Below, in pieces: positions 35,735 to 49,295 of a stretch of DNA of 64,000 nucleotides (its first letter is position 1; each line of letters begins with the position of its first letter). The notes beneath the pieces were generated by a model, which did not search any database, was not told the DNA's origin, and was given only the letters and a program-made list of their open reading frames with translations. This DNA is from Apostichopus japonicus. Lineage: Eukaryota; Echinodermata; Holothuroidea; Aspidochirotida; Stichopodidae. The stretch spans positions 9,470,499 through 9,534,498 of the forward strand of contig NC_092565.1 of NCBI RefSeq assembly GCF_037975245.1, in the 5' to 3' direction. Made by a program: the position numbers and the translations under genes.

Positions 35735-38700
35735 AAAAGTACAATTAAAATCCATGCTACAGAATACAAATTTTTTACCCTGACATATTTTTTGCTCTAT
35801 TTGCGTATTATTTCAAATAATGTGGAAATTTGTCACAATTTTCGTATAATTTGTCTTCTGACATGTGGCTTTTACCGTTATGCTAAAAGGATATAAGAAA
35901 AATTCTATTAAAAATCCTAAAACGTCCAGTTGATACTTTCTCATACAAGTACATGTATAAATTAGACCCATTGTGAACTGCATGTATGGATACTCAAGGA
36001 ATTTACCCCTACTTTTTCGCAAAATCCTGACATTTCTGGGAGTTTGTTTTGTCTCATAACCATCCTCATTTAGTTGCTTTGACTTTGAACCATCTAGCTT
36101 TTATCCTCACAATATTTGCTGTACCACTTATTCTTTAATATAGGCTTATATCGTAGCATTTTAGCTTGTTTTTTTTTTGTTTTGGCGACAAGTAAATTAA
36201 ACAGACTGGATCTTTTATACACATTTCGAGCATATGAGTTTCTATTAATATCTGTTTTCATTATTATGATATGTTTTCTTCCTATTAATACCAAAGGTCA
36301 TTTTCAGCACGCGAGTGATCTTTCATGGTTGTATTGCGTAGAGTGATGAAGTTTACAACCTAAATCACCAGCTCATATTGGTTATATTCTTGATAATTTA
36401 AGTCTCGAGGCTGGCTCCTCCTCTCTCTGGTTAAGTCGTTTGAAATGGTTCAACTACTCTGAGATGACTCTTCACAAGAAGAGATGAAGACTGTTGTACT
36501 ACCAACATTGATATTCACTTGTCTCAACACTTGTAATTATTATTTTTTTTATGGGGGGGGGGGGAAGGAGGAAGGAGAGGAATGGGGAGAGTAGGTTTAT
36601 AGTTCAAAGGATTTCAGTCGGTTATACAAAAATGTAGTTTGCTCCTAGCTCAAAATGTCTTGCCCTGTTTGATACTTCTTTGAGTATTCTAAACATAGGC
36701 CTGCTGTGTAAGCCCAGTGGTGAGGTGACATGTTATTGCACATGCAATGCATGTCATGCATAGTGATTTATTTATACAGACATGCACATGTGATTTAGTA
36801 TATACTTCTTGTATTTGTTCCAGTTAGCCTCCCTGATCTTCAGCCTACTGCAATGTGTGTGGGAGGGAGGCATATATATATATATATATACTGCAGTAGT
36901 ACTCAAATTATTCAGTTTGATCTAATTCATGTCACTTTGAGTTTATGATGAGATCTTAAAAATGCCTAGATGGTTGAAATTTTGCCAACAAGATTCCTTG
37001 AGCTACTTGAAGCTTTTGATGTGTACATGTAGTATATGTGTATGGGGCATTCATGAGTACAGGATTGTAATATATTAATGGAACCGTACATTAGACACTA
37101 ACAACGAACCGTAACAAATTTGATTGCACAGGTCCTTGTGTTTGTCTCAATTGGTTCTAATTTTGAGTATGTGCAGTACAGTGGCTATTTGGTAGCTGAT
37201 TTGAATTCAAGCATCGACTTAATTTAGTTAACTTTGGATAAATTTGTCTTGATGTAGGTGATATTATTTAGTAAAAATAATTAACGTGGCATAATCTATC
37301 CGTTATCGCAAAACAAAAACCTATATTCAAAATAGTCAATGTATGTACATGTGCAGAGATTCATTCATTTTTGCACAGAGAAATCGTATTATATCTTAAA
37401 AGAGACAAAACGCTAAAATTATTCCCGGCTTAATAATACAGTGACTTATCGTTTTAATTATTACAGCTTTGGCTACTGTAGTCAAGTTTCATGTCATATA
37501 ATGAAGCAAAAAGTTGAATTTTTTTTCAATTTAGCTCTTACAGTAGCATGAGTGTGATTAATAAATTTTATGAGATAATATCTGGATGATGTTGAGAAGA
37601 CAAAATTAAGTAGAAGCAAATTCTTTTTTTCAATCACCTATTCATTAAATATTTAACTGCTCGGTGGAAAAATCTAGAAGATCATATCTTCTACTTGGAG
37701 TACAGTAAATGCAGGAGTCATATCTCAGTTTGAATACATTTTTTGGTAGCTTTCTAAAATTGGTCAAATTGTCGACCCGAAATAATAAAAAAATGGTCAC
37801 CTTTCGGGGAAATTCAAGTGTAATTTAAGATGATATTAACTTAATTGATTCATCTACTAGCTTGCTTGCATTTATACCTTTCTGATCTGACGTCCAACAT
37901 TACAATGCTCTTACAATGAAGCATTTACTAGCTTTATGTGTTGAAAATCATTAATGAGTAATAGCTCAAACGATGTAACAGGAATTTCATCGTTTGATTT
38001 CGACCAAAGAAAGTATCAGATTAGGTTTTAAGGGGCCCTAATCTCTTCTCAAATGAATGATTATGGTACCGAATTTTCATAAATCATTATGGAAAATTTT
38101 GCCTTCAAAGCTTGAGTATATAATAATGCTGCATTGCTACAGAATTGATTATCTAATGCATGATAAGCTAATACACATAAAACCAGTTCTCATAGTTGGC
38201 ATTTAAACCTTTGTTTTGTTTTGTTGGGGGGGGGATGGGGTGAAACTGATGTTAAGGGAAAGTAAAAAGTGTCCGAGTATGACAGTATGCTAGCATCCTT
38301 AATGTCCCCTTGATGAAATCTGCACAGGATACGGTTTGTGATTTCTGAATGCTCATCACACTACTTGTGATGTTTCTCGTCGCCGTCGTAACAGACTGTT
38401 CTGCGCAGCAGAATTGGAGCATAAAATAGATATTTGAAGACAGTGTTCGCCAGAGAAAGAGACTTGAAAGCAGAGCTTCGGCTATTGATTCAGGAAGTTA
38501 TTGTAGATGAGAAGAACAGAAACGATTTATGGTTTGTATTCTTCCGGTCCGGCATGTTAACCAGTGAAAGTGTTTGTCAAATGTTCTTAAATTGACAAAA
38601 TTCCCTCTAGAGGAGAGACAAACAAACGTATTTAAAAACCATGTCTGTTGCAACTCACACACACGGTAACTCACAAGGGCATCATGATTACAGAAACAGT

Positions 38701-39803
38701 TGGTTCAGGTTTACCTAAATGTTTTCTAATGTTATATAAACAAAGGAATTGTACGTTTTTGTTTTTTCAGTCACACTGTGTCGGGGCCTTCTAAAGGGTC
38801 TAACATTACTCGGAGATCTCTGTGTAACGTACATGGAGACCGAGTTAAGGGCAAAGATCAAACTTGTCAATTAATTTGATGTCAACAGTTTATTGCTTTG
38901 TATTTATCACAAGAATTAATCGTCTAAGAGACCTTCAAGAAGACTTCTCACAAGCTTGCCATTCTTATATATTCTCATTATCTTTTACTGACAGTATCTA
39001 GATCTTGTTAGTCCCTTATGCATTAATTGATATGTATATTTAAAAACTTATGAACTGTGAATATTCATTTATAATGTTCTTTAGACTTAATACAACTTAT
39101 TATCACAGTTAGCTACAAATTTATGACCATATAGAAGTGATATCCCAAGGAAAATGCTTTTTCATGAACGACATAACGTATAAACTTCCCTCGCGTATAT
39201 CCTTAGCAAACTAAGGACCTTTCCATTGGATGAGGGCAAGCCAAAATGTGCATAATTTGCCAAGGCTTAAAATCAACACTCAAAGTGCATATGCACATGC
39301 AGTCCATTATTGTCTTAGAATTAACTTTCCTTGCTTTTTATAGATACATCTGTTAAAGCTGACTATATATGAGGTAAAATTCACATAAAGGCATACATGT
39401 AAATCTGGTGCTGGCATACATTAGTACTAATTGTTAGAATTGCAATCTTAAATTGCACAATACCCTAATTTGGCCGTCCTTTGTATTGATCTGTCTTTAA
39501 ACACCATGAAAGGCCCCATATGGAGAATCCCTAGTGGCCATACTCAGATATTAATTACCATTAAGCTGTTCCTCACTGGATTCCATCCATTGGTGATTAA
39601 CCCATAGAATCAAGTCTCCATGGACAGACTCTTTATATATCAAATTTCCTGAGTTAAGATCAAGGGATTTATTTAAAGTTATTTATAAAGCCAATTATAT
39701 TTAATAAAACTGTATGAACTAGATGCATCATCTCCTAATGTATTGGGTAGGCTACACATATGTTGTCCATCCAAAGATAAAGGAATGGAGATCCTAATAA
39801 GCA
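35735..39803. other. AT-rich stretch without a firm gene
   Basis: It includes G runs at 36553-36564 and 38226-38234 and an (AT)n at 36872-36890. A GC-richer patch at about 38380-38540 holds several short frames, the best being IFEDSVRQRKRLESRASAID.. on plus and an 80-codon stop-to-stop frame on minus. Neither has matching splice sites. Confidence 0.4.
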
Positions 39804-40179
<376 letters not shown>

Positions 40180-42225
40180 AAAGAATTCAGTTATGTATAA
40201 TTTATTTATAAAATAAACACCTCAATACCTCTACATACAGTTAACCGTTTGCTTGCATATATACAGTACTCATAGAACCATTCATATACAGACATCATTT
40301 ATCTGCATGCTCCCTACAGTATATAGCTCAGTGTATACACTGAGCCAATGCTTTAGATATAGGAGGTATTAACTTCTGCAACTAAATACATATCAAATCC
40401 CAAACTCTCTAGATGTGATAACTTCTTTTTCAATATTTCTCTTCACATAGTAGTATAGCACCTTTCATATATAGTGTTTCTACACTTGATTTCAATGCAT
40501 AAAGGGAAACGGAGCTGATTAACTTTGTCAGATCTGTGGGCTAAGGCAGAATACCACTTAAATTTGCAGTGACGTCTGAGGATACATGGAGACCTTTAAA
40601 ATTTGGCAAAAAAGATTTCCATAAAATATGATTCGTGCAAACATTAAAGGAGCAGGTGGTATCTTTTTCTCTGCTCTTGTTCTGTCATGTAGATTACATA
40701 CTGACTTTGGTTTGTGATAAGAAAAAAAACCTGAACGACCAAATCTCAGCTTTACCTTTCCATTCTACGAACTGTCAACTTACTCAAATTTTTACCTCAG
40801 TGAATGACATTTAGCAGTTTTACAAATTGTTCAAAAGCCAATTTTGTTGACAAAATTTTGCCTTTTCACATCGTAGAAAATGTTCTCTGGCTTTAATTAT
40901 TCAACAAGATATGATTTTTGCTCATTAATTTTGTATAGCTGATCAGTTATGGTAAACTAATTGTTAAATGAAGTGGATTAACTTGAATGAATGAACATTT
41001 GCATAATAAAAGACAAAAAGCAAAGTGTTTTTTGGTTGTTGAATAGTCTAGCTGCTTTAAGTTTTCGACACATTTCTTAACTCCGTCGGGAATACAAAAC
41101 AAGAAAGAAAAAAATTCTTTTTTCTGCTTCAAATACCGAAGTCCTCATCACTTTGATTATTGACATTCTCATTCTGTCAGAAAGGAGGATAGAGTCAATG
41201 CCGAAATGATTTACCATTTCATATATATACGGTTATGTATAAAAAAACTAGATGGCTATGTACATCATAAGTGGATGTACTTGTCTTGAATACAGATATA
41301 ACACATCTTATGATGGAAATTACCCAACATCAGATGTGCAATAATGATACAAAGACTAGAGAAGCTACATGAATGTAATGGGTTCTGTCTGGAGTAATAC
41401 ATCGTACTCTAGAGACAAAACGAAGACAGACATATGTGTATATGTATATTCAGTAAAAGTGCGCTTAAAATTCAATTTTACAGATTCAAATGGCATCATA
41501 TGCTGTGTTCTCAAGGTGATATGCACTGGAGCATGTAAATCGTATGTAACACACACACACTGGTAGAAGTGTTTTAACATTAGTGAATCACAGATGTTTA
41601 ACACCTCGTCTGATGCTTGTATTTGAAAATACGTATTGACGCTATACATGTAAAGTGCTATAAGCTGGCAACAATGTAACAGTAGGTGGATATATATGGG
41701 GCTGTAGCATACTGTATATTCCAACTTTGCATATATATACAATGTAAAGTAATGTCAAATTAATTGGAAGTGTTAAATATTAAATTTTCATGTTCAGAGC
41801 CCCCCCCCTCCTCCAAAAAAAAAGAGAGTAAGAAAAAGTGTTCATTTGTAGGATATGTATGGGAAAAATTAAGTGGATTATAATTTGTGTTATATAGATT
41901 AAGTAGTTGCAGACCTATTAAATTGAATAACATTGATGAATTATGTATGACCTTCATATTATGATACGGTGCCTTGTATATCCGACAGTTGCTGTGCACT
42001 GTATGCAGGTCATGCCACATTAATGTTACTATTTATACACTAAATTAACAAATGTATGCACATGCACCTGTGTATGATATATACAAAGCTACTAGTTTGT
42101 TGCTTTACTGTCTACACACAAATATATGTTACTGATATAGGAGACATGATTGCACTACAGGAAAGGACCTTCTATTAAATCAAATCTAATATTTAGTAAG
42201 TTAAGTTTATATATATTGTGGGCCT
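40180..42225. other. AT-rich stretch, no gene seen
   Basis: Frames such as 41365-41742 on minus (125 codons) have no recognisable composition and no splice support. Simple sequence only otherwise. Confidence 0.4.
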
Positions 42226-42660
42226 AATTTAGCTCTCTATGGTGCAGAAAGTTGGGCATTAAAACAGAATGACATGAAGAAATAAGAATCATTTGAGCTG
42301 TGGGTGTGGCGTAGAATGCTTCAGGTCAGCTGGAAAGATAGAAAGACAAATGCTTGGATCTGCCAAAGGGTAGGAGTTTCAGAAGAGGAAGGTCTACTTG
42401 TCCAGTTAAGGAAGAGGAAGCTGTCCATGTATGGACATTGGAAGCGCCGATCAGATAGCCTTATTCAGATGACAGTAGAAGGAGAAGTAGAAGGGAAGGC
42501 CAGGCCAGGACATAGGAAAACAGGATGGATCGATAACATCAAGAAGTGGACAGATGGAGGAATGGCCGTGGCAAGAGCAAAGGCAAACAAGAGAATGCCA
42601 ACGGTTCTATGAGGACTATGGCAAAACAGCAGCAGCAGCAGTGGGCCTAATTCATGTAAG
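42226..42660 (+). pseudogene. C-terminal part of an RTE-like LINE endonuclease/reverse transcriptase, broken
   Basis: In one frame it reads LALYGAESWALKQNDMKK, a TAA at 42283-42285, then ESFELWVWRRMLQVSWKDRK, TNAWICQRVGVSEEEGLLVQ, a RKRKLSMYGHWKR segment and GHRKTGWIDNIKKW, ending at a TGA at 42610. This order (LYGAE-W, FE-W-WRRML-SW-D, LL-RK--YGH--R, GR--GW-DNI--W) is the conserved tail of RTE-type and related LINE polyproteins. The in-frame stop and the absence of everything upstream show it is a truncated dead copy. About 50 bp with a (CAG)n run follow the stop. Confidence 0.9.
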
Positions 42661-45018
42661 GATAGGTTGTTTTCACAGGTGGGCTAAATATGGACACAAT
42701 GTGTCTTAGACGAGGGAAGAGGAGGTGTTGAGGACCCCCCCCCCCATCTCAGTTTCTTATTTCTGGCTAGGTTGCTCTTCAAGAGGGATGATCAATTTTG
42801 CCCAAAACCCAGACCATCAGTCCACAACTAAATCCCACAGTTTAAATCTGGTAATTAACATTACCGTTATTTTTGTAGTCTTCTTGTCAAGTCCATATAT
42901 AATTAGCCCAAGGACAATTGCATAATATTGTATGAAGTTTTGGGACCCAAACTTTTAGGAATTGGAATTATACAGTCAATAAATGGCTAATAGAGAAGTA
43001 GCCGCAAGTAAGCAGAACAGTTTTCTTGTCTGACCAAACTTGCAGTGTACTTGTGATGAGTCTTGACGTGAGTCACAAACTGTCAAAATTGAATTGACTT
43101 GGACATTTAACTTGTGAAGGTTCTGTATCTCATAATGAAAACACAGTCGCTTGAGTATTTAATGACTCGATGGAGTCTGGAAATCACTCGACTCAACCTT
43201 TTAAATAAAGTGACTAATTATTACCTACACTGTCGAGAGGTATTATAATCTCGTTAAATGTAACTTATTGCATGGTTAGGTCCAAGTAAATTAGCAATGG
43301 AAAACTGACAAGAGGAAATTAAAGCAATTTAAAAAGAGCTGAGAAACATTTTGCAGGAAACAAGATTCAAAACAGTGACCTCATGATTAGGGTGGATCAG
43401 CCTAGAACATCTCTAATAGTTTCATTTTTTCAGATTTGACAAAGACATAGCTTTTGCAAAGCTTTTTATAATCTTACTGGGAAATCCTTGTATCCTGAGC
43501 ATTGGAGAGTGGGTAGGTTAAGGCCTGTGTTCTCTGTTAATTATCTTTGCTCATGTTTGCGCCATGAAGGTTCCGTTTCAAAGTTTGTTCAAAGATAATA
43601 GTGTGGATTAGGTACTTGTATAAAATGATTGCCTGTATAAACCACACTTGCCCTCCAGGATTTTGTACCAATTAGTGTACTCAGTCATATCCTTCAAGTC
43701 CCTCACTATCTACTAATACTAAGAGTAACATGCCACTTGTTTTATCTATCCGTGTGAAGGCTAATCAGCAGGTAATTAAGAACTTGTAACATTTTGGTAT
43801 CCCAGACACCTGTCATGTGAGTATAATTTTACATGAGATATTAGCAATCGGAACAGCCTTAGAAAACGTCTTTTGTCTTCATATTACTTCATCATCATTT
43901 GAGATGACACTTGACTATTAAAGCTAATGGAGTAGATTTTAATGGGATTTTAGTTTTAAATAACATCACCAATTTTGATCAAAACTATTCAAAAGGAAGA
44001 GAAGAAAAAAATGCTGCTTTAAGGGAATTGCACCCTTTTTCTCTGATTCTACTATGCCCAGGAGAAAGTTTGTGAGAAATACCATATTTTTGCATCCATA
44101 GCCTACGGTACGGTATTGTTAATTACTTCAGCTAAAGAAACGAAATATGATGTAGCTGGCAGACAAGAAAATCAGTTTTAATGTGAAGCAGCGGTAACAC
44201 GCCAGAGGGCAGTAGTGTTCAAGGTCGACATTCTTAATGGTAAAACTAGATGAATATATAATACATACATGTATTTATTAAAGTTATTCTTGGCGGAAAC
44301 CATACACACAACTGTGGGATACACAGGGTAAATTATAAGGCAATAGAAGTGACCAGTACGAAAATATGACTTCAGACTAGTCGTTATTGGGTTGTTGGAA
44401 CATTAGAACAAGTAGCCAGGTGTTATAACCGTTTCTATTGATGTATGAATGATGGTAAATATGAATACAGTGAATAACATTCTTTTGAAGGTAATTAGTA
44501 CCTTTTTGTTTGTATACATAGCGTTTTTTTGTTTTATTTGGCCAGAAACTTCAGTGATACTGCACACAAGATTCTTAAAATTTACTTCGTTCCCCACTTA
44601 CCTGTCTCCCCACAACCTAAGCACCGCATTCTACCGTGTCTATAAACCAGTAAGTTTTATAATATGTTGCATATTTTGGTTGTTTATACTCATCGTTGAG
44701 GTCATCTCCTTTCTTTTCCCCATTTTAAAGTTTTTTTCTTGGTTTTTGTTGTTGTACAGTAGCTGCGATTTTGCCATAAATGTGTTCATGCATGCATGCT
44801 AATGGATCTCTAATTCTTGCATGGTGACATTGCACACAATGATGGATTAAGTTCAAACTGTGATCCTGGGATTGTTTTCTTTGTAAGTTGGTAGATTAGC
44901 AAGGTTAGTCCTTACAAGGCCTTTTATACAGTCATTGTTGATTTAGATCGATCACTAATTCCACAGTACAAGCCAAAATGACTGGGTATAAACAGTGATT
45001 CATTTTGAATCTGAGATG
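42661..45018. other. Stretch with one exon-like segment, otherwise no gene
   Basis: It contains a C run at 42734-42745 and a GCCAGAGGGCAG word near 44201. The exon-like segment at 44546-44649 is listed separately. Confidence 0.4.
44546..44649 (+). CDS. Weak internal exon candidate
   Basis: A very strong acceptor (a T-rich tract ending TTTTATTTGGCCAG at 44545) and a consensus donor GTAAGT at 44650 bracket 104 bases. One frame is open throughout: TSVILHTRFLKFTSFPTYLS then PHNLSTAFYRVYKP. The peptide is not recognised. A second frame is open almost to the end, and a good minus-strand donor (GACAG|GTAAGT) sits inside the same segment, so strand is uncertain and chance is possible. Confidence 0.25.
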
Positions 45019-45257
45019 TTTGTATGTATTTTAGATCCTCCTGCAAGCAGGAACTCGCCAAGAAGCCTCATTGGCTTATCAAAGCAGCAAGCTGACCGAA
45101 GTCAGTCTCTTACATTCATATTTAACGTCCATGATTATGAACTGGCAATTGCCAACAACTCTGTAACTGGACGGCATACATTAATCTTGGAGTGACCTCG
45201 AACCGGGGACCTTATGATTGGAAAGCTCTGGCATTAACCACTGAGCTAACACTCCAC
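45019..45257 (-). mobile_element. tRNA-derived SINE, family 1, copy 4
   Basis: A full-length minus-strand copy. Its 3' tail (TACA-type) lies at 45019-45032, its body contains CTGCTTGCAGGAGGATC (minus), and the A box (TTAGCTCAGTGG, minus) lies at about 45239-45250. It differs from copies 1 and 3 by scattered substitutions, such as AACTGGCAATTGCC in place of AATTGTCAATTGTC. Confidence 0.88.
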
Positions 45258-46435
45258 AGATGATGGTTAACCCAGCAACGGAATTTCAACGTTTAAGGCC
45301 TGTTTCGATTCTTAATATCCAAATAGTAATTACATTCATTTGAGGTTTTTAATCATAAGATTCATTCATGTAATGAACACTGAATATGGATGAGTTAAGG
45401 ACTTTAATCTTGTCAAGCCCATATACTGTACTTGAAGAATTGGTTCTTCTATTTCTACTTTTTTTTCCCCCTTGGTTTCCATTTTCAACGAGATCGTATT
45501 TATGCCCTCGCAAAACAGATCACTGGCATTCAAGCTATAAATTTGCATCAAATTCGTCGCAATCTGCTGACGTAGCAAGTAATAACGTTAAAGGAAAGAT
45601 CAGATGCCAGCTTTGGACTTCTGTCTACCAAACCTTGCTCAGGGAATTGTGAAATTTTGGATAATAAATGTAAAGATAGGCAATCAAAACCATATACATA
45701 GCAATGAATAACAGTACCTTAAAATTTTTGCATGAAACAGAATTTACGTGCAATGGATTAAACGATTCAAGAACTTGCTGAATAAGGTGGAATCAATATG
45801 AATGTTATAGTTATACTGATCTATTTTTGAAGGTGGAGATCGAAACCAATTGGGGGTAAACATTACATGTCTTTGTCATTGTAGTGTGTATGTATAACTA
45901 CAAATCAATGGAAAATGAAGCCCTAAAAAGCAACCATACTGAAATTTGTGCTAATTATAGTCATTATCCCTTTGGTTTTAACATGTTACTGACAATTTTA
46001 ATAGCTAGCTATAAGTTGTAGAAGCTGTTTATCTCTGTACACATGAATATACTCCAGTCAGTAGCTAGCATATATACAGTATATATATGCAATGTATATT
46101 ATTGTAACTGTAGTTAAATATGGATTTTCTCTCCTACTGTAGGTTTAGCCAAAAGGACAGAAAGTTTCAAATATATACGAAACATTTGAGTTCTGCTCCT
46201 GATGTTAATATTCACTGAATATATTGAACGGTAATTATGGTAAAATGGTCATAAATTCACACGTTTGAGCAATAATCACACAACATCAGTTGTCTGATGA
46301 TCGCTTAAAAGTGTGAAAGTCTGAGTAACAACTACTAGTATTCCACTAGTCTCAACTATACTTCTCACCTATACTTCGCTCTGTCCACCGGACATAGAGC
46401 ACTCTGCGCCAAGATAGACTCCAACCAACCAAAGG

Positions 46436-46530
46436 ATGTATATATATATATCTATATATATATATATATATATCTATATATATATTATAGATATATATAT
46501 ATATATGTAAATATATATATATATATGTAC
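46436..46530. repeat. Imperfect (AT)n with palindromic interruptions
   Basis: AT runs are broken by TCTATA and TATAGA, which are complementary to each other and would allow cruciform pairing across the tract. Confidence 0.9.
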
Positions 46531-48148
46531 CTATACCTGGGGATAGGTACAGACAAAAGTCTGGCTTGGTTTCTTAATATCATCAATTGGAATTTTTTTT
46601 TAACATTTCAAAGTATTACTCTATGACTGCTTGGGTGAAAAGGTGAAAAAGAAAACTCCTTTAAAACAAACTTGTAAACTTATATCCTTTATAAGAAAAT
46701 GATATTCTAGCAATTTAGCAAGCAGGGAACCTTGATTCAGTGGCACGTATACAGTAATTGGCTGTAGAGCTCATGTGCTAAACTGGGCCCCCTACGATAT
46801 CCATCAATGTTGGGTCATCACTGTAGAATCTACACAGTGTGCATATAGATCAGCAGTGGCAGTGTGTGTCATACCTACAGATATTTTATACTCAACTGCT
46901 GAAATTAAAATGTTGAAGTACTGTGCCTACAGCATGGGGATAGGTACAATAAAGGTTTTACTTTGAAGTTTGAAGTCTTAAAAAAAAAAAAAAAGGAAAA
47001 GAAGAAGAAGGAAAAGAAGACAGCTTGAGGTAGAAAATGTAATTTGTCAAGAACACTGTCTGGGGAAATTTCAACTTTATTTGCCTTTACCTGAAGCTGC
47101 AAACTAAGAGTGGGGGTTTAATTTCATCTCAGAGGCAAAAATTGGGGGGGGGGGAGAGAGAAACCTCGGGAAAACAAACCCTTGCCTTATGCTGGTGCCC
47201 TTCACAAGCCAAATATTTTACTTTTGCTGCATGAGATCTGGTTGCAGAATATGTTTTCTTGTAGTAGACTTTTTATCGATAAAGCCTGCATATCAAGTCA
47301 GAATCGAAAAACTCAAATTCCCAGGTAACGCACATGATACTGTTAATATCTCGGCAATTAGCCATACAAAATACTGTGAGGACGTGGTCATATCGACCAA
47401 AAGATGCAGAACATTTTCAGGAATTTTGTGACACAACAGTTGAATTTTAGTCACTGAAATATCCCTTTAAGAACACCTTTGCATGCTTAGAAAGTCTTCA
47501 AATACTGTATCTTTGTCTACATTAGTTTACTCGGGGGAATTTTGATACTTTTTGTATCTGTCGGAAACATGCCACGTTTTATAAGCTCATGCAAAGCTGA
47601 TAATGTAGAGATTTTATCAAAATGATAGAGTTAGATAAATAAGTGCACAATGCTAACAAGAAGATTAAGGTTGAAGGCTAACATTAATGTTAACGATTAG
47701 CTTGGAATCTGATGAGATTTCCATCTTGAACTTTTTTCCGCGCTTTCATAATCTGTTTAGCCAGTAATTTGCATCATTTTTAACTTTGCTTCTCTTGCAA
47801 GACATCATTAATTCATTCTTGACCTTGTACTGTAGTTAGAATCGGAAGTTGTGAGTGTTTTCTACATACTACTAAATAAATAAAAGATAAAATAAAAACT
47901 GTTGCTTGAAGATGGATGACGTCATCTGTCTTAGGCCTTGTACGTGATGCGATATTAAATCTGTGATTTCTCCCAAATATATCAAGAAATAATCTTGTTT
48001 TTTTGGGGAATTTATCCATGACATCACATAGAGCAAAGATGATGGTTGGATTGACTTCGCTCCTTGCTTACATGGTAGTTTCGTAAGCAAGAGGAAGTGG
48101 GCGGTGGTTCCCCCTCCCCATACAAATTCCTAGTCTGAAAGACAAAAC

Positions 48149-48198
48149 TCCCACCCCACCCCCACCCCCACCCCCACCCCCACTCCCACCCCCCACCT
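48149..48198. repeat. (CCCCCA)n-type C-rich array
   Basis: Eight or nine C runs of three to seven bases are separated by single A or AT bases. The minus strand has repeated G5 runs with one-base loops, a strong G-quadruplex pattern. Confidence 0.9.
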
Positions 48199-49097
48199 AG
48201 CTCAAATGCAATTGTGTAAATTGTGAAGCAAATAACTCAACTAAGTTATGTCCTAACGCATCATCTGTAAATTTGCCTCCGAATTACTTTTGGTAAGCTG
48301 TGTAGATAGTATGAAAATGATAACAGAATATTCCCAACGCCATTGTGAGCATGCATTCCTGCATTTAAGAATTCAGGCTCTGGCCATGTGCCCTAGTTGT
48401 TTGAAATGCAAACTACAACATTGTAACAATGAGGGGGGGGGGACAAGATCTCTTTGTAAGTCAAGATTGTATTAACCTTGGCTGCCATGGCTACTAAAAA
48501 CTACTGAATATACACAACAATAGAAGAAATGATCATTACTATCTTATAAAGTTAATATTTTTCCAGTTTTAGAAAGGTTCTCATACAGTAATTTTCATAG
48601 TCATAAATATAAAGTAATACAATATAAAATATTGACAGAGAAATTTTTTTAAGATTCTAGCATACCTATTTTATATTTCATAATCTCCCAAATCTTATAT
48701 ATACAGGGAAAGATGAGCATGTACTTAATCTGTGGCAATGTGATGTGGAAAGATTACCGAAGGGGGGGGAGATGCTAAATTGGGAGATGGGGATTGGGAA
48801 GATGGGAAAATGGGAAGATGATGAATAGGGATAAGGCAGAGATGCATGGCAAATGGAGTTATACTGTAGCTGTATTATTTAGATACAAAGTAATGTTGTT
48901 TGGACAAATGAGGTAATCTCCTTTGCTCAAAATTCATTGTTTGTAATCTGTGCTGTCTTCAGGGATGAGTGTTAATTTTTAGTATTTTAAAGGTAATCTG
49001 TCTATAAGCTACGGAACAGCAGTACTCATTACAACAAAAATCATCCACTGTACAGTATGCGTACATGTTAAGTACTTGTCTAGGATTCTCTGATGTA

Positions 49098-49295
49098 TGT
49101 ATATATATTATCCACCTGTCTGTAGGAATCTGTGGTATATAATATCCACCTCTCTGTAGGAATCTCTGGTATATATTATCCACCTGTCTGTAGGAATCTC
49201 TGGTATATTATCCACCTGTCCCCAAATATTCCTGGTAAATATTTTACACCTGTCTGTAGGAATATATTATATTATTCATCTGTCTGTAGGGGTAA
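49098..49295. repeat. Minisatellite, unit about 34 bp, about 6 copies
   Basis: The unit reads GGTATATATTATCCACCTGT then CTGTAGGAATCTCT. Copies diverge towards the right end, where ATTCATCTGTCTGTAGGGG is the last recognisable unit. Confidence 0.9.

Larger units (their letters stand above)
45258..49097. other. AT-rich stretch with simple repeats, no gene
   Basis: Contents are (AT)n with TCTATA interruptions at about 46436-46530, a G run at 47144-47154, a C-rich CCCCCA array at 48149-48198 and a G run at 48433-48442. Frames at 45386-45652 and 47189-47431 are unrecognised. Confidence 0.4.

Noticed and set aside
38250-38500. 80-codon minus-strand stop-to-stop frame and a plus-strand IFEDSVRQRKR segment
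   Set aside because: Neither has a usable acceptor-donor pair, and both occupy the same GC-richer patch on opposite strands.
44995-45195. 66-codon plus-strand frame
   Set aside because: It lies inside SINE copy 4 in the opposite orientation.
47705-47740. CTGATGAG word as another hammerhead
   Set aside because: No GAAA at the right distance and no pairable stem II.
49098-49295. Regular repeats resembling a CRISPR array
   Set aside because: Units are contiguous tandem copies without unique spacers, and the DNA is clearly eukaryotic. The same holds for the arrays at 6.4, 55.6 and 60.3 kb.
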